Assembly (NCBI GenBank): GCA_902762305.1
Contig: CACWNW010000013.1
Span: 36,444 to 100,443 of the forward strand
DNA length: 64,000 bases
Reading direction: 5' to 3'
Source of the DNA: Fibrobacter succinogenes
Lineage (GTDB): Bacteria > Fibrobacterota > Fibrobacteria > Fibrobacterales > Fibrobacteraceae
Below the pieces are notes generated by a model. That model saw nothing but the letters and a program-made list of their open reading frames with translations. It did no database searches and was not told the origin of the DNA. Position 1 is the stretch's first letter, and every line of letters begins with the position of its first letter. The position numbers and the translations under genes are program-made. Of this stretch, positions 1-9,441 are shown piece by piece.

Positions 1-905
1 AACTCCTTAAACTTCAGGAACAAGGCGTACCCAAGCGCAGGAACCACCGGGAGCAAGAGCGGCAACAGCAGGGGTTTTGCCAGAGCTCCGCTCAGGAAGA
101 TACAGATAAGGTAAAGCCGCACGTACATCACCGCCCAGCTGAGCACGATCCCGAGCGTAAAGTCCGATGCGTAATCCTCGTTTTCGCGGCTGCGGCCCGC
201 CAAGTTCAGCGTGAGGGCGGTACTGCTGGCAAGCCCGCCCAAAAGCCCGGTAAGCCAGATTCCCTTGCCCGGCCCCACGAGCTTGATGAGCACATAGCCC
301 ACAAAGCCGATGCCCGAGATGAACACCACGAAAAGCCAGATAGTATGCGGGTTCAGCACTTCCAGCCCGGGCGGGCCATACGCCTGGTTCGGCAGGAACG
401 GCAATATCAAAGCGGAAATCACCGCGAACTTCACCGTCGCGAGGATATCTTCTTTCGAAAGCTTCTGCGCAAACGAATGCAGCTGGTCCTTCGCCATCAG
501 CACCCACAGCATCACCACCACCACGATGCAAGATTCCAGAAGGCGCCCGTACCACGAAAGCGCCCCAAGCAGGTAAACCACGAGTACCGCGATGCTCGTC
601 GTAATGCCGTCGTTACCGACAACGGGGCTGCCATCATGCGGCCTGTGCCCTATGGCAAACGAGATATGCGACGCCACCAGCAAAAGCCCGATGACGATAA
701 AGCCTGTCACGAAGGGTGCAACACCACCCATCTGGTCCGAAAGCATCGCCGTCATGGCGCCCGCAAGGCCTACGAGCGTAAACGAGCGCACGCCGGCCGG
801 GTGTCTGTCCTTCTGGTCGGAATACGTGTGTTCGCGCTGCAGGCCGATAATAAGGCCAATGCCAATCGCAGCCGCCAAACGGTAAAACACATTAAAATCT
901 AACAT
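1..905 (-). CDS. MgtC/SapB-like membrane protein, DUF4010 type (partial)
   Basis: The reverse strand reads open from an ATG at 905 to the window edge, giving about 301 codons without a stop; the 3' end lies outside. The N-terminus (LAAAIGIGLIIGLQREH, residues 10-26) carries the G-L-x-x-G-L-x-R-E signature of the MgtC/SapB family. Many hydrophobic segments follow, and the C-terminal half (GLLGGLASSTALTLNLAGRS) matches the DUF4010 half seen in long MgtC homologues. It is an inner-membrane protein of unknown substrate. The family name is firm, the function is not. A different-frame ORF at 7-555 is a shadow of this gene. Confidence 0.8.
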   Translation of the reverse strand, partial: MLDFNVFYRLAAAIGIGLIIGLQREHTYSDQKDRHPAGVRSFTLVGLAGAMTAMLSDQMGGVAPFVTGFIVIGLLLVASHISFAIGHRPHDGSPVVGNDGITTSIAVLVVYLLGALSWYGRLLESCIVVVVMLWVLMAKDQLHSFAQKLSKEDILATVKFAVISALILPFLPNQAYGPPGLEVLNPHTIWLFVVFISGIGFVGYVLIKLVGPGKGIWLTGLLGGLASSTALTLNLAGRSRENEDYASDFTLGIVLSWAVMYVRLYLICIFLSGALAKPLLLPLLLPVVPALGYALFLKFKE

Positions 906-990
906 GTGTTTAATCTATACAAAAAAGAGACCCCCGACAAAATCGGAGGAGACAATTTTTTCAAAAATTATTCCAACTTGTATCAAAAAA

Positions 991-1034
991 CATCAATCTT
1001 CAATCATCAATTATCCATCATCAATCATCAATTA
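991..1034. repeat. Degenerate heptamer repeat (CAATCAT type)
   Basis: A run of 7-nt units (CAATCTT, CAATCAT, CAATTAT, CCATCAT, CAATCAT, CAATTAA) sits between the MgtC-like gene and the 3' end of folA. Related 7-nt arrays occur at 1521-1595, 2428-2500, 9415-9440, 41920-41986 and 56608-56680. The last bases overlap the folA stop codon. Confidence 0.7.
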
Positions 1035-1520
1035 ATCTCTTTCCCAGACTTCGAACACCGTCGGGAAATCGTTCTTCTCGTCGGCCGGGAAGGATTCTTC
1101 GCTCACCTTGCGCCAGCCCTCGCCCCATTCCGGGAAAAACACGTCGCCATCCACGTCGGATTCCACGCGGGTTACGTACATTTTCTTCACCAGGGGCATC
1201 GCCTCGCGGTACACGGCGGCGCCACCGATGATAAAGCATTCACTCTCGCCGGCAGACTGCGCACTTTCTACCGCCTGCGCAAGCGAATTGCAGACGGTGC
1301 AGCCCGGAGCCTCGAAGTTCGCATTCCGCGTGAGCACGTAGTTCGTGCGGTTCGGGAGCGGGCGCCCGATATCGTCGTAGTTCTTGCGCCCGAGGATAAT
1401 GGAATGCCCGGTCGTGATGGCCTTGAAACGCTTGAGGTCGGCAGACAGGTGCCACGGCAAATGCCCGTCGCGGCCGATGACGTTGTTTTTTGAAATTGCG
1501 ACTATTGCAGAAATTAACAT
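1032..1520 (-). CDS. folA: Dihydrofolate reductase
   Basis: Reduces dihydrofolate to tetrahydrofolate with NADPH, regenerating the cofactor oxidised by thymidylate synthase encoded just upstream. The 162-aa protein is of normal length. Visible motifs are the N-terminal strand ISAIVAISKNNVIG, LPWHLSADLKRFK with the catalytic acid at about D28 (E. coli D27), and the FIIGGAAVY nucleotide-binding motif. An upstream in-frame ATG at 1571 would add 17 residues encoded by the heptamer repeat, so the ATG at 1520 is chosen. Only a repeat element separates it from thyA, so thyA-folA is probably one transcript. Confidence 0.96.
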   Translation of the reverse strand: MLISAIVAISKNNVIGRDGHLPWHLSADLKRFKAITTGHSIILGRKNYDDIGRPLPNRTNYVLTRNANFEAPGCTVCNSLAQAVESAQSAGESECFIIGGAAVYREAMPLVKKMYVTRVESDVDGDVFFPEWGEGWRKVSEESFPADEKNDFPTVFEVWERD

Positions 1521-1595
1521 AATGAACAATGAATGATGAATAATGAACGATGGATAATGGATAATTATCAATCATCCATCATCAATTATCAATTA
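1521..1595. repeat. Palindromic heptamer repeat between thyA and folA
   Basis: The left half is made of units such as GAATGAT, GAATAAT and GGATAAT, and the right half of their complements CAATCAT, CCATCAT and CAATTAT, with the centre near 1563. The element is an imperfect palindrome built from heptamers and could fold as a long weak hairpin in the thyA-folA transcript. It covers the entire intergenic gap. Confidence 0.75.
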
Positions 1596-2405
1596 AACTG
1601 CGATCGGCGCTTTAATCGTCGGCCACGGATCGTAATCCACGAGTTCGAAGTCCTCGAACTTGAATTCGAAAAGGTCCTTGATTTCGGGATTGAGCTTCAT
1701 GGTCGGGAGCTTGCGCGGCGTACGCGTGAGCTGTTCCTTCGCCTGCTCAAAGTGGTTTGAATACAGGTGCGTATCGCCCAGCGTGTGGATGAATTCACCC
1801 GGTTCATAGTCGCAGACCTGCGCGAGCATGAGCGTCAAAAGCGCGTAAGAAGCAATATTGAACGGCACTCCGAGGAACGTGTCGGCACTACGCTGGTACA
1901 GCTGGCAGCTGAGTTTGCGTTTACCGGACTTCCCCACCCCGCCCACGTAGAACTGGAACAGGCAGTGACAAGGCGGCAGTGCCATCTTGTCGACTTCGGA
2001 AACGTTCCAAGCGCACACGAGGTGCCTGCGGGAATCGGGATTGTTCTTGAGGCTGTTGATCAAATTCTGAATCTGGTCGATGTGGCCGCCGTCGGGAGTC
2101 GGCCAGCTGCGCCACTGGTGACCATAAACCGGGCCCAAATCGCCGTTCTCGTCGGCCCATTCGTCCCAGATGGTGACCTTGTTGTCGTGCAAATACTTGA
2201 TGTTCGTATCGCCCTTCAAGAACCACAGCAGCTCATGGATAATCGAGCGCAAATGCAGTTTCTTTGTGGTGAGGCAAGGAAACCCCTGCGACAGGTCGTA
2301 ACGGCACTGGCGGCCAAAGACGCTGCGCGTCCCCGTTCCCGTACGGTCGGAGCGGTCCACGCCATTTTCAAGAATGTCACGAAGTAAGTCTAAGTATTGC
2401 TGCAT
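1593..2405 (-). CDS. thyA: Thymidylate synthase
   Basis: Methylates dUMP to dTMP with 5,10-methylene-THF and releases dihydrofolate, which FolA next door recycles. The 270-aa protein has the N-terminal [11 protein letters not shown] loop, the active-site segment [13 protein letters not shown] with the nucleophile at C146, [12 protein letters not shown] binding dUMP phosphate, and the C-terminal APIAV. Length and residue numbering match E. coli ThyA closely. The gene starts at an ATG at 2405 preceded by an AT-rich spacer and a heptamer repeat. Confidence 0.98.
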   Translation of the reverse strand: MQQYLDLLRDILENGVDRSDRTGTGTRSVFGRQCRYDLSQGFPCLTTKKLHLRSIIHELLWFLKGDTNIKYLHDNKVTIWDEWADENGDLGPVYGHQWRSWPTPDGGHIDQIQNLINSLKNNPDSRRHLVCAWNVSEVDKMALPPCHCLFQFYVGGVGKSGKRKLSCQLYQRSADTFLGVPFNIASYALLTLMLAQVCDYEPGEFIHTLGDTHLYSNHFEQAKEQLTRTPRKLPTMKLNPEIKDLFEFKFEDFELVDYDPWPTIKAPIAV

Positions 2406-2427
2406 GATTTTAATTTAATAAAATAAT

Positions 2428-2500
2428 GAGAAATGTGAGGTGTGAATTGTGAGATTAAGAATCAATCATTACACACTACACATTCCACATCACACATCTA
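2428..2500. repeat. Palindromic heptamer repeat upstream of thyA
   Basis: Units of the AATGTGA/AGGTGTG type on the left are mirrored by ATTACAC, ACTACAC, ATTCCAC and ATCACAC on the right. The same vocabulary appears at 56608-56680, 54 kb away. The element fills the gap between thyA and the next small gene. Confidence 0.75.
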
Positions 2501-2507
2501 TTAAAGT

Positions 2508-2747
2508 TTATTCCCCGAAAATCTCTACGCGCTTGTACTGCTTCACGGCCTTATCTTCGGCGACAGCCTTTTCGCGCATAAGCATGTTGACAGCCTGCAG
2601 AATCAAGTCTTGCGTATGCTTGGGCACGGGCTTCTTGCCAAGGCGGGCTTTCTGCACCATCTTGTGGTTCAAGTTCGCGGGAAGCTGTTCGACCAGGTCG
2701 TGATTCGACGCCCCGAGGGTCTGCAAAATTTCGTCAAGTTTTGTCAT
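2508..2747 (-). CDS. Small conserved-looking hypothetical protein, 79 aa
   Basis: A short, charged, mostly helical protein (starts MTKLDEILQTLGASNHDLVEQ, ends KQYKRVEIFGE) with no signal peptide or membrane segment. The reading frame is clean and fits between thyA and the OmpA-like gene on the same strand. I do not recognise a domain. The paired alternation of Leu and charged residues suggests a small helical DNA- or protein-binding module, but that is only an impression. Confidence 0.6.
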   Translation of the reverse strand: MTKLDEILQTLGASNHDLVEQLPANLNHKMVQKARLGKKPVPKHTQDLILQAVNMLMREKAVAEDKAVKQYKRVEIFGE

Positions 2748-2751
2748 AGCC

Positions 2752-2773
2752 GGTAATCAGTTAGTTATTGGTT
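2752..2773. repeat. Short heptamer-type repeat fragment
   Basis: The sequence GGTAATC AGTTAGT TATTGGT resembles the complement of the element at 41961-41986 (AACTAAT GACCAAT AACCAGT). It is a short fragment lying just upstream of the 79-aa gene. Confidence 0.4.
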
Positions 2774-2786
2774 CCTGTCCAAATAT

Positions 2787-2818
2787 AAAAATCCCCGCCC
2801 CGAAGGGCAGGGATTTAA
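2787..2818 (-). terminator. Intrinsic terminator of the OmpA/TSP3 gene
   Basis: AAATCCC-C-GCCC and GGGC-AGGGATTT form a stem around a CGAA loop. On the minus strand it lies about 20 nt after the stop codon of the OmpA-like gene and is followed by a T-rich stretch. Confidence 0.8.
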
Positions 2819-2837
2819 AATTCAGTTCAAGCCTGGA

Positions 2838-5800
2838 CTACGGTGTGTATTCAGATTCGCACTTGGTGCCGTCGTTCTCCGGCGTAGCGAAGTGCATCTC
2901 AATACGGCGGTTCATTTCGCGGCCGTCTTCAGTGCTGTTGTCATCGATCGGGCAGCTTGCGCCGAGACCAATGGCCTTGACACGGCTCTTCTTCACGCCG
3001 AACTTCACGAGGGTCTTCATGACTTCCTGAGCACGCTTTTCAGAGAGCTTCTGGTTCGTCTTGTCCTTACCCTTGTTGTCGGTGTGGCCCTGGATCACGA
3101 TGTTCAGTTCCTTGTAGCTATCGTCTTCGTTCAACTTCTTGGCAACAGCCTTGAGGATATTCTTCGCATTGGATTCGAGGGTAGCCTTACCCGGCTTGAA
3201 GGTCACGCCGGTGAGCTTTTCGACAGCCTTCTTCGGGCAGCCATGGCCGTCGTCACCCGCAACATCCGGGCAGCGGTCGAGGCCAGTGCAGACATCCTTG
3301 AACTGGTCGAGGAGCTTCTTGGTGGACACCCATTCAGAGCAGACGCCATCCTTATCGGCATCCGGATCGTCGTCCATCGGGCAGCCCTTGTTCCATTCAG
3401 GACCGGCTTCGTCCGGGCAACGGTCAGTACCCTTACATACATCCTTGAACTGGTCGAACATCTTCTGCTTGCCTACCCAGGCGTCGCAGAGTCCGTCGCC
3501 GTCACCATCCGGGTTCTCGGCCGGGCAACCCTTGTTCCAATCCGGACCAGGTTCATCCGGGCAGCGGTCAGTGCCGGTGCAGACATCCTTGAACTGGTCG
3601 AACATCTTCTGCTTGCCTACCCAGGCATCGCAAATGCCGTCGCCGTCACCATCCGGGTTCTCGGCCGGGCAACCCTTGTTCCAATCCGGACCAGGTTCAT
3701 CCGGGCAGCGGTCAGTGCCGGTACAGACATCCTTGAACTGTTCAAACATCTTCTGCTTGCCGACCCAGGCATCGCAGATACCGTCAGCGTCGGCATCCGG
3801 ATTTTCGGTCGGGCAACCCTTGTTCCATACCGGACCTGCTTCGGACGGGCACTTGTCAATGCCGCGGCAGACATCCTTGAACTGATCCTGCATCTTCTTC
3901 TCGGTGACCCACGGAGCGCAGAGGCTGTCGCCATCGATATCCGGGTTGTCCATCGGGCAGCCCTGAGCGAAGGCTTCACCAGGTTCGGTCGGGCACTTGT
4001 CGATGCCGGAGCAGATACCGTCGTACTGGTCAAGCATGTTCTTCTGCGTCACCCATTCATCACAGATGCCGTCCTTGTCGGTATCGGGTTCGCCGAGCGG
4101 GCAACCTTCGTTGTTGGCCGGGCCGAATTCGGTCGGGCACTTGTCGATACCCTTACAGGTCTTTTCAATGAACCATTCGTTCTTGATCTTTTCGTCTTCG
4201 GCAGCCTTTTCGAAGTAGAAGCCCATCTTCTTCTGGGTCACCCATTCGTCGCAGAGGCCGTCGCCATCGCTATCCGGGTCATCCCACGGGCAGCCCTTAT
4301 TGGCCTTCGGACCCGCTTCGCCCGGACACATGTCGTAACCCTTACAGACGTTGGCGTAGTCACCGAGCTTGTTCTTGTCGGTCACCCACGGAGAGCACAT
4401 GCCGTCGGCATCCGGGTCCGGATTGTCTTCGGGGCAGCCCTTGTTGCCGACAGTACCCTTTTCAGCCGGGCAGCTATCGATACCTTCGCACACGTCCTTG
4501 AACTTCTTCTGGAGTTTCTTCTTAGCAACCCACGGATCGCAGACATGGTCGCCATCCGGGTCCGGATCTTCGAGCGGGCAGCCATCATCGCCTTCACCCT
4601 GTTCGTTCGGGCAAGCGTCGACGCCTTCACAGACATCCCTGAATTCGGATTCGAATCCCTTCTCGGAAACCCAAGCATCGCAAACACCGTCTTCGTCGAC
4701 GTCAGGATTGCCGAGCGGGCAGCCCTGATTCAGACGGTGACCAAAATCGTCCGGACAGTTGTCTTCCTTGTCGGTCACACCGTCGCCATCGCGGTCCTGA
4801 GCCAGGAGGAATCCGCTCCAAGTGATACCGCCGTAGACCTTGTACTTCGGAGTAACAGTCGTCCTGTATTCCAGCACGCGGGAATCGTTTTCCATCGCAT
4901 GCACCTTCGTGTAGTGGGAAATATCCGTGCTACCCAGGAAATACGAACCACCGAGGTGGATATCGAGACCAATCGGGAGGTGGAACACGATAGCACCGGT
5001 CAAGTCCTTCACGTCGAGCTTGACATTGTCTGCGTATTCATCCAACTGGAAAATCATGTAGTATTCAGCAAACAGCGAGAGGAAGTCCATGAAGTAAATT
5101 TCAAGGGCACCCGATGCGTACGGATAAGAGAGGAAGTTCTTGTTTGTCGAGTAGACGTAACCACCGTTACCATGGATAACGAGCGGAATAGCGTCAATCT
5201 TGTCGAAGTCGAGGGTCAAAGCACCGCCGACCTTGGCAATAGTGCTGCGGACGCCATAAGCCTGAGCCGCAAGCGCTTCCGGATCTTCAGCATTCCTGTT
5301 GATGAATTCCGGTTCGCGAATCCAGAGACCATCCTTCGCAGTATTCACCGTACCGAAGTTTCCTTCGGCAAAGACGGCGATGTCCACCGGCTGCTCGTCG
5401 GGGAGCGGAAGACGGATCTTCAAGTCGGCCTTGATATTGCCAATGTAGCCAACACCACTGCTCACGCCAGGAACGGAGCCATGCTGGCAAAGGTAAGCCT
5501 CACCCGTTTCCGAATCAACCTTTTGCACCACGGAACCCGAAGGATCGGTCGGGCATGCAGTATTGTTCACGGTAAACTTGTCGTAGTAAATAGGAATGCC
5601 GACACCGATATCGAAGTAGTGCCAAAGGCCGATACCAAAACCCACCTGGGCACCCAAAGCTATGTAATCTTCGACCATGCCAGCGCGAAGAACAGAACCA
5701 GGAAGAATGCTTTCATTAGTTCCATTGTATCTTTCGGTGACACCTTCCGGAGCGATGTTTTCGACATCCGTCGTCGCATCCAACAATCCATAGAAAGACA

Positions 5801-5936
5801 ATTTAGAATGTCCCAGGGACTGGGCGGACTGAGTCTTATTAACACCAACAAAACCAGTCTTGTTGATGGTCTGTGGGTGGTCTGCAAAAGCCTGGACGGC
5901 CAAAGCAAGCGCAAGCCCTGTTACTACTCTCTTCAT
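2838..5936 (-). CDS. OmpA-family outer-membrane protein with TSP type-3 repeats
   Basis: A 1032-aa envelope protein expected to bridge outer membrane and peptidoglycan. Residues 1-18 are a signal peptide (MKRVVTGLALALAVQAFA). Residues about 20-375 look like an outer-membrane beta-barrel. Residues about 379-903 hold ten acidic calcium-binding-type repeats (D-x-D-x-D-G-x-C-D-x-W-V ... CP), mostly 48 residues long. Residues about 904-1032 are a C-terminal OmpA peptidoglycan-binding domain (IQGHTDNKGKD, NRRIEMHF). The ATG at 5936 has AAGGAG upstream, and the leader carries a small TAGGG/CCCTA hairpin near the ribosome site. Such proteins are abundant in Fibrobacter outer membranes; a role in adhesion or stiffness is inference. 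Confidence 0.9.
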   Translation of the reverse strand: MKRVVTGLALALAVQAFADHPQTINKTGFVGVNKTQSAQSLGHSKLSFYGLLDATTDVENIAPEGVTERYNGTNESILPGSVLRAGMVEDYIALGAQVGFGIGLWHYFDIGVGIPIYYDKFTVNNTACPTDPSGSVVQKVDSETGEAYLCQHGSVPGVSSGVGYIGNIKADLKIRLPLPDEQPVDIAVFAEGNFGTVNTAKDGLWIREPEFINRNAEDPEALAAQAYGVRSTIAKVGGALTLDFDKIDAIPLVIHGNGGYVYSTNKNFLSYPYASGALEIYFMDFLSLFAEYYMIFQLDEYADNVKLDVKDLTGAIVFHLPIGLDIHLGGSYFLGSTDISHYTKVHAMENDSRVLEYRTTVTPKYKVYGGITWSGFLLAQDRDGDGVTDKEDNCPDDFGHRLNQGCPLGNPDVDEDGVCDAWVSEKGFESEFRDVCEGVDACPNEQGEGDDGCPLEDPDPDGDHVCDPWVAKKKLQKKFKDVCEGIDSCPAEKGTVGNKGCPEDNPDPDADGMCSPWVTDKNKLGDYANVCKGYDMCPGEAGPKANKGCPWDDPDSDGDGLCDEWVTQKKMGFYFEKAAEDEKIKNEWFIEKTCKGIDKCPTEFGPANNEGCPLGEPDTDKDGICDEWVTQKNMLDQYDGICSGIDKCPTEPGEAFAQGCPMDNPDIDGDSLCAPWVTEKKMQDQFKDVCRGIDKCPSEAGPVWNKGCPTENPDADADGICDAWVGKQKMFEQFKDVCTGTDRCPDEPGPDWNKGCPAENPDGDGDGICDAWVGKQKMFDQFKDVCTGTDRCPDEPGPDWNKGCPAENPDGDGDGLCDAWVGKQKMFDQFKDVCKGTDRCPDEAGPEWNKGCPMDDDPDADKDGVCSEWVSTKKLLDQFKDVCTGLDRCPDVAGDDGHGCPKKAVEKLTGVTFKPGKATLESNAKNILKAVAKKLNEDDSYKELNIVIQGHTDNKGKDKTNQKLSEKRAQEVMKTLVKFGVKKSRVKAIGLGASCPIDDNSTEDGREMNRRIEMHFATPENDGTKCESEYTP
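3242..4795. repeat. Tandem in-gene repeats encoding TSP3 units
   Basis: Ten repeat units inside the OmpA-like gene. The units starting near 3467, 3611 and 3755 are exactly 144 bp apart and nearly identical in DNA, which indicates recent duplication; the outer units are diverged, and one (about 4140-4240) carries an insertion of around a dozen residues. Confidence 0.85.
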
Positions 5937-6115
5937 AGAGACTCCTTAATTAATAGGGTTTTTTCCCTAAACTAAACTAACCATAATATAATTTATATTG
6001 TCGAATTTATTCATATGTAATTTCAAAAAGCGACAAAAAGCACAAAAAAACGCCTTTTTTCATTAATGTTTCAATCTTTTTACATTACATTAAGGATAAA
6101 AAAGTCTACAGGGCT

Positions 6116-6778
6116 TCAAAAACTCCTCTCGAAAATTTCGGGATTTTCGCGGCATAGGCTGGTATAGCCGCCCTTCCCCACTATAATATGGTCTATGACC
6201 GGAATTTGTAGCACCTTCCCCGCCGCGCAAAGCACCCGCGTGATGGCATAGTCCTGCTCGCTGGGCTCCGTAGAACCCGAGGGATGGTTATGCGCGAAAA
6301 TTACGGAAACGGCATTGTCCTTGATGGCCTGCACGAAAGCCTCCCGCGGGGCGATAGGTGCCTGGTTCACAAGCCCGGACGTCACCTCATGAACGTCGAT
6401 GACATAATTCGCCGAATTGAGCGTCACCACGACAAAGCGCTCCCGCTCTTCGAACTTGAGGCCTGCGAGGCGCGAAAGCAGGTCTTCCGGCGCTACGACC
6501 GAGACGGCCTTCGCACTCAGGATGTAGCGGTTCGAAAGTTCGAGACAGGCAAGAATCTGCGTCGCCTTGACCGTCCCGAGGCCGTGGATCTTGCGCAGAG
6601 AATCCATTGTCGGCAGTGTCGTCACCGAAGAAAGGTAGTCCGAGATATGGCGCGAGAGCTCGAACACACCGCAATCGCGGGTCCCGCTCCCGAGAATCAG
6701 GGCGATGAGTTCCTCGTTCGAAAGCGCATTCGCCCCTTTGACCTGGAGTTTTTCACGTGGTAGTAGATTTTCCTGCAT
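6116..6778 (-). CDS. radC: RadC family JAB-domain protein
   Basis: A 220-aa protein with an N-terminal helix-hairpin-helix-like region (IHGLGTVKATQILACLELSNR) and a C-terminal JAB1/MPN metalloprotease-fold domain. The metal-binding motif HNHPSGSTEPSEQD lies near residue 161. An upstream in-frame ATG at 6847 exists, but the ATG at 6778 has AAGGA at a good distance and begins with the family-typical short lead into LPREKL. The cellular role of RadC is not settled; older links to DNA repair are doubtful. It stands alone, divergent from ilvB. Confidence 0.9.
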   Translation of the reverse strand: MQENLLPREKLQVKGANALSNEELIALILGSGTRDCGVFELSRHISDYLSSVTTLPTMDSLRKIHGLGTVKATQILACLELSNRYILSAKAVSVVAPEDLLSRLAGLKFEERERFVVVTLNSANYVIDVHEVTSGLVNQAPIAPREAFVQAIKDNAVSVIFAHNHPSGSTEPSEQDYAITRVLCAAGKVLQIPVIDHIIVGKGGYTSLCRENPEIFERSF

Positions 6779-7097
6779 TGGCAATCCTTTTTTAGCGTTC
6801 CTACTTATAAAGACGGATTCGGAGCCCAAAATAAGCCAAATCGGCACCTTTTTTGTGAAAAGTCAAGCATTTTGCGTTTCAGGAAAGGGCATTCACGCCA
6901 CAAAATCACAATTTTTAATTCAACAAAGAAGAAAATAAAGCAAACTTCATACAATAAACATCAATTTTCACAACACTTTTTCACAGCACACCACAAAAGT
7001 CACGTAAAAATCGCCAATTTTTAGAGCATAAAATTTATTTAAAATCACATTTTATCAAAATTTTTCAAAGATTTTTCATTTTACACAGCAAAATATC

Positions 7098-7126
7098 TTG
7101 CCACTTTCTAAAAAATCACCTATATT
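7098..7126 (+). promoter_or_regulatory. Probable promoter of ilvB-ilvN
   Basis: TTGCCA (7098-7103) and TATATT (7121-7126) are separated by exactly 17 bp, close to a sigma-70 type promoter, about 45 nt before the ilvB ATG. The rest of the 394-bp gap (6779-7172) is AT-rich; I see no leader peptide, attenuator hairpin or RNA gene in it. Confidence 0.55.
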
Positions 7127-7172
7127 TTCAGCAAAACACTAAAAAGAAACCTATTTTCAACCAGGAAAACTT

Positions 7173-8891
7173 ATGGCAAACAAGACTCTTAGCGGTGCCG
7201 AAGTGATTATCGAATGCCTGAAACGCGAAGGCATCGACACCATTTTCGGCTATCCCGGTGGATCCGCCATCCCGATGTTCGACGCAATTCTCGATTCTAA
7301 TATTAAGGTAGTCCTCTCCCGCCATGAACAGGGTGCGACCCACATGGCCGATGGCTACGCCCGCCAGACCGGCAAGGTCGGTGTCGCGCTCGTCACCAGC
7401 GGCCCGGGTGCCACCAACACGTTCACCGGCATCTACACCGCCCTCATGGACTCCAGCCCGATCGTGGTGCTCGCCGCCCAGACGACGACCCCGAACCTCG
7501 GCAAGGACGCCTTCCAGGAATGCGACACGAGCGGCATGACTTTCGCTGCAGTCAAGCATTCTTACCTGGTGAAGGATTCCAACGACCTTCCGCGCGTGAT
7601 GAAGGAAGCCTTCCACATCGCCCGCAGCGGCCGTCCGGGTCCCGTGCTCATCGACTTGCCCAAGGACGTGACCGCAGGTCCCTGCACCGCCCCGTTCACC
7701 GACCAGATGGACCTGCCCGGCTACAAGATTCCGACGTACGCCTCTACCGAGAGCGTCGAGAAGGCCGCCGAATACCTCAAGAATTCCAAGAAGCCGCTGC
7801 TGCTCGTGGGCCACGGTGCCATGATCAGCGGGGCCAGCCGCCAGGTGAAGGAACTCGCCGAAAAGATTGGCGCTCCGGTTTGCTGCACCATGCTCGGCCT
7901 CGGCGCCTTCCCCGTTGATCACGAGCTTTCGCTCGGCATGCTCGGCATGCACGGCACCGTGTACGCGAACAAGGCCGTGCTCGACTGCGATTTGATACTC
8001 TCCATTGGTAGCCGCTGGGACGACCGCATTACCGGTAAGCTCGAAGTGTTCTGCAAGGACGCCATCAAGATGCACATCGACATCGACCCCGCCGAAGAAG
8101 GCAAGGTGCTGCAGCCGGATGTGTTCATGTGCGGCGACGCGAAGCTCGTGCTCGAACAGCTTTTGCCGATGGTCCACAAGCTCGACACTGCCGACTGGAT
8201 CAAGACATGCCAGACCTGGAAGAAGCGCTTCCCGCTCACCTACCCCAAGCAGGGGGGCTTACGCATGCAGCACGTGATTGCGACTGCAAGCGAACTCACG
8301 CAGGGCAAGGCCATCGTCACGACCGACGTGGGCCAGCACCAGATGTGGGTGGCACAGTTTTTCCACATCAACTACCCGCGCCAGCTGCACTCCAGCGGCG
8401 GCGCAGGCACCATGGGCTTCGGCTTCCCCGCAGCCATCGGCGCCGCATTCGGCAACGAGACCGGCTGGCCGGTGCTCAGTTTCAGCGGTGACGGTGGTTT
8501 CCAGATGACGGAAGCAGAACTCGCAACCGCCGCCATCCACAAACTCCCCATCAAGATTTTCGTGATGGACAACAAGTACCTCGGCATGGTGCGCCAGTGG
8601 CAGGAACTCTTCTATGACCACCGCTACTCCAGCGTCGACATGGTGGGCAACCCCGACTTCGTGAAGCTCGCCGAAGCCTACGGCATCCCGGGACTGCGCA
8701 TCAAGCGCGCCGCCGACGCCGAACGCGTCATCCAGAAGGCGCTCGACTACAAGGAAGGCCCGATTCTCATCCACTGCGAATGCGAGAAGGAAGACAACGT
8801 GTTCCCGATGATTCCGGCGGGTGCGCCTATCACGAGCATGATTACCGAACCGCCCAAGGCTAAACTCGAAAAGCCCACAGGATCGACCTAA
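7173..8891 (+). CDS. ilvB: Acetolactate synthase large subunit
   Basis: Catalyses the first common step of valine, leucine and isoleucine synthesis, joining two pyruvates or pyruvate and 2-ketobutyrate using thiamine diphosphate, FAD and Mg. The 572-aa protein shows the N-terminal [13 protein letters not shown], the catalytic Glu region [15 protein letters not shown] (about residue 51), and the ThDP/Mg motif [12 protein letters not shown] with downstream N (about residues 439-465). The large FAD-domain loops are of usual length. The ilvN gene follows after 15 bp, and the pair has its own promoter and terminator. Confidence 0.97.
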   Translation: MANKTLSGAEVIIECLKREGIDTIFGYPGGSAIPMFDAILDSNIKVVLSRHEQGATHMADGYARQTGKVGVALVTSGPGATNTFTGIYTALMDSSPIVVLAAQTTTPNLGKDAFQECDTSGMTFAAVKHSYLVKDSNDLPRVMKEAFHIARSGRPGPVLIDLPKDVTAGPCTAPFTDQMDLPGYKIPTYASTESVEKAAEYLKNSKKPLLLVGHGAMISGASRQVKELAEKIGAPVCCTMLGLGAFPVDHELSLGMLGMHGTVYANKAVLDCDLILSIGSRWDDRITGKLEVFCKDAIKMHIDIDPAEEGKVLQPDVFMCGDAKLVLEQLLPMVHKLDTADWIKTCQTWKKRFPLTYPKQGGLRMQHVIATASELTQGKAIVTTDVGQHQMWVAQFFHINYPRQLHSSGGAGTMGFGFPAAIGAAFGNETGWPVLSFSGDGGFQMTEAELATAAIHKLPIKIFVMDNKYLGMVRQWQELFYDHRYSSVDMVGNPDFVKLAEAYGIPGLRIKRAADAERVIQKALDYKEGPILIHCECEKEDNVFPMIPAGAPITSMITEPPKAKLEKPTGST

Positions 8892-8906
8892 TAGGAGGAC
8901 ATTACC

Positions 8907-9401
8907 ATGATCGATAAAGGACATTCCATTAGTTTGTTGGTGGCGAACCGCCCGGGCGTGCTCGTGCGTATCGCCCTCGTGTTCTCCCGCCGTGGCTACA
9001 ACATCGATTCCCTCGTTGTCTCCCCCACGCTCGACCCGAACTTCAGCCGTATGAACATCATCGCCCACGGCAATCCCGAGATCCTGATGCAGATCATCAA
9101 GCAGCTCGAGAAGCTCGTTGACGTGGTGCAGGCGAAGGACCACACCGGCACGGACGCCGTCGAGAAGGAACTCGCACTCATCAAGGTGCGTTGCACTCCC
9201 GACCAGCGCACCGAAATCCTGCAGCTGTGCGACCACTTCAAGGCGAACACCGTCGACATGACCGCCACTTCGATGATCATCCAGATTACCGGAAACAGCA
9301 CGAAGGTCGACACGCTCAAGAGCCTGTTGCAGAAGTTCGAAATCGTCGAATACATCCGCACGGGCAAGGTCATCATGCTCCGTGGCGAAGACAAGACGTA
9401 G
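8907..9401 (+). CDS. ilvN: Acetolactate synthase small (regulatory) subunit
   Basis: A 164-aa regulatory partner of IlvB that activates the large subunit and mediates feedback inhibition by valine. Residues about 8-80 form an ACT domain (ISLLVANRPGVLVRIALVFS, RGYNIDSLVVSPT) and the C-terminal half is the second ACT-like domain of this family. An AGGAGG ribosome site precedes the ATG. The name ilvH would be equally fair. Confidence 0.95.
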   Translation: MIDKGHSISLLVANRPGVLVRIALVFSRRGYNIDSLVVSPTLDPNFSRMNIIAHGNPEILMQIIKQLEKLVDVVQAKDHTGTDAVEKELALIKVRCTPDQRTEILQLCDHFKANTVDMTATSMIIQITGNSTKVDTLKSLLQKFEIVEYIRTGKVIMLRGEDKT

Positions 9402-9440
9402 GCGCCGAAGGCGCAGTTACTAGTTCAGAGTTACTAGTTC
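9402..9440. repeat. GC hairpin plus 14-bp (2 x 7) direct repeat
   Basis: A small hairpin (GCGCC-gaa-GGCGC) directly after the ilvN stop is followed by two copies of AGTTACTAGTTC at 9415-9426 and 9429-9440, 14 bp apart. It resembles the hairpin-plus-heptamer element at 41920-41986. Confidence 0.6.
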
Positions 9441-9441
9441 C

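Noticed and set aside
2892..5975. 1027-codon open frame on the plus strand opposite the OmpA/TSP3 gene
   Set aside because: It is the antisense shadow of a strongly conserved, repeat-bearing gene; the translation has no start context, no known domain and mirrors the repeat period.
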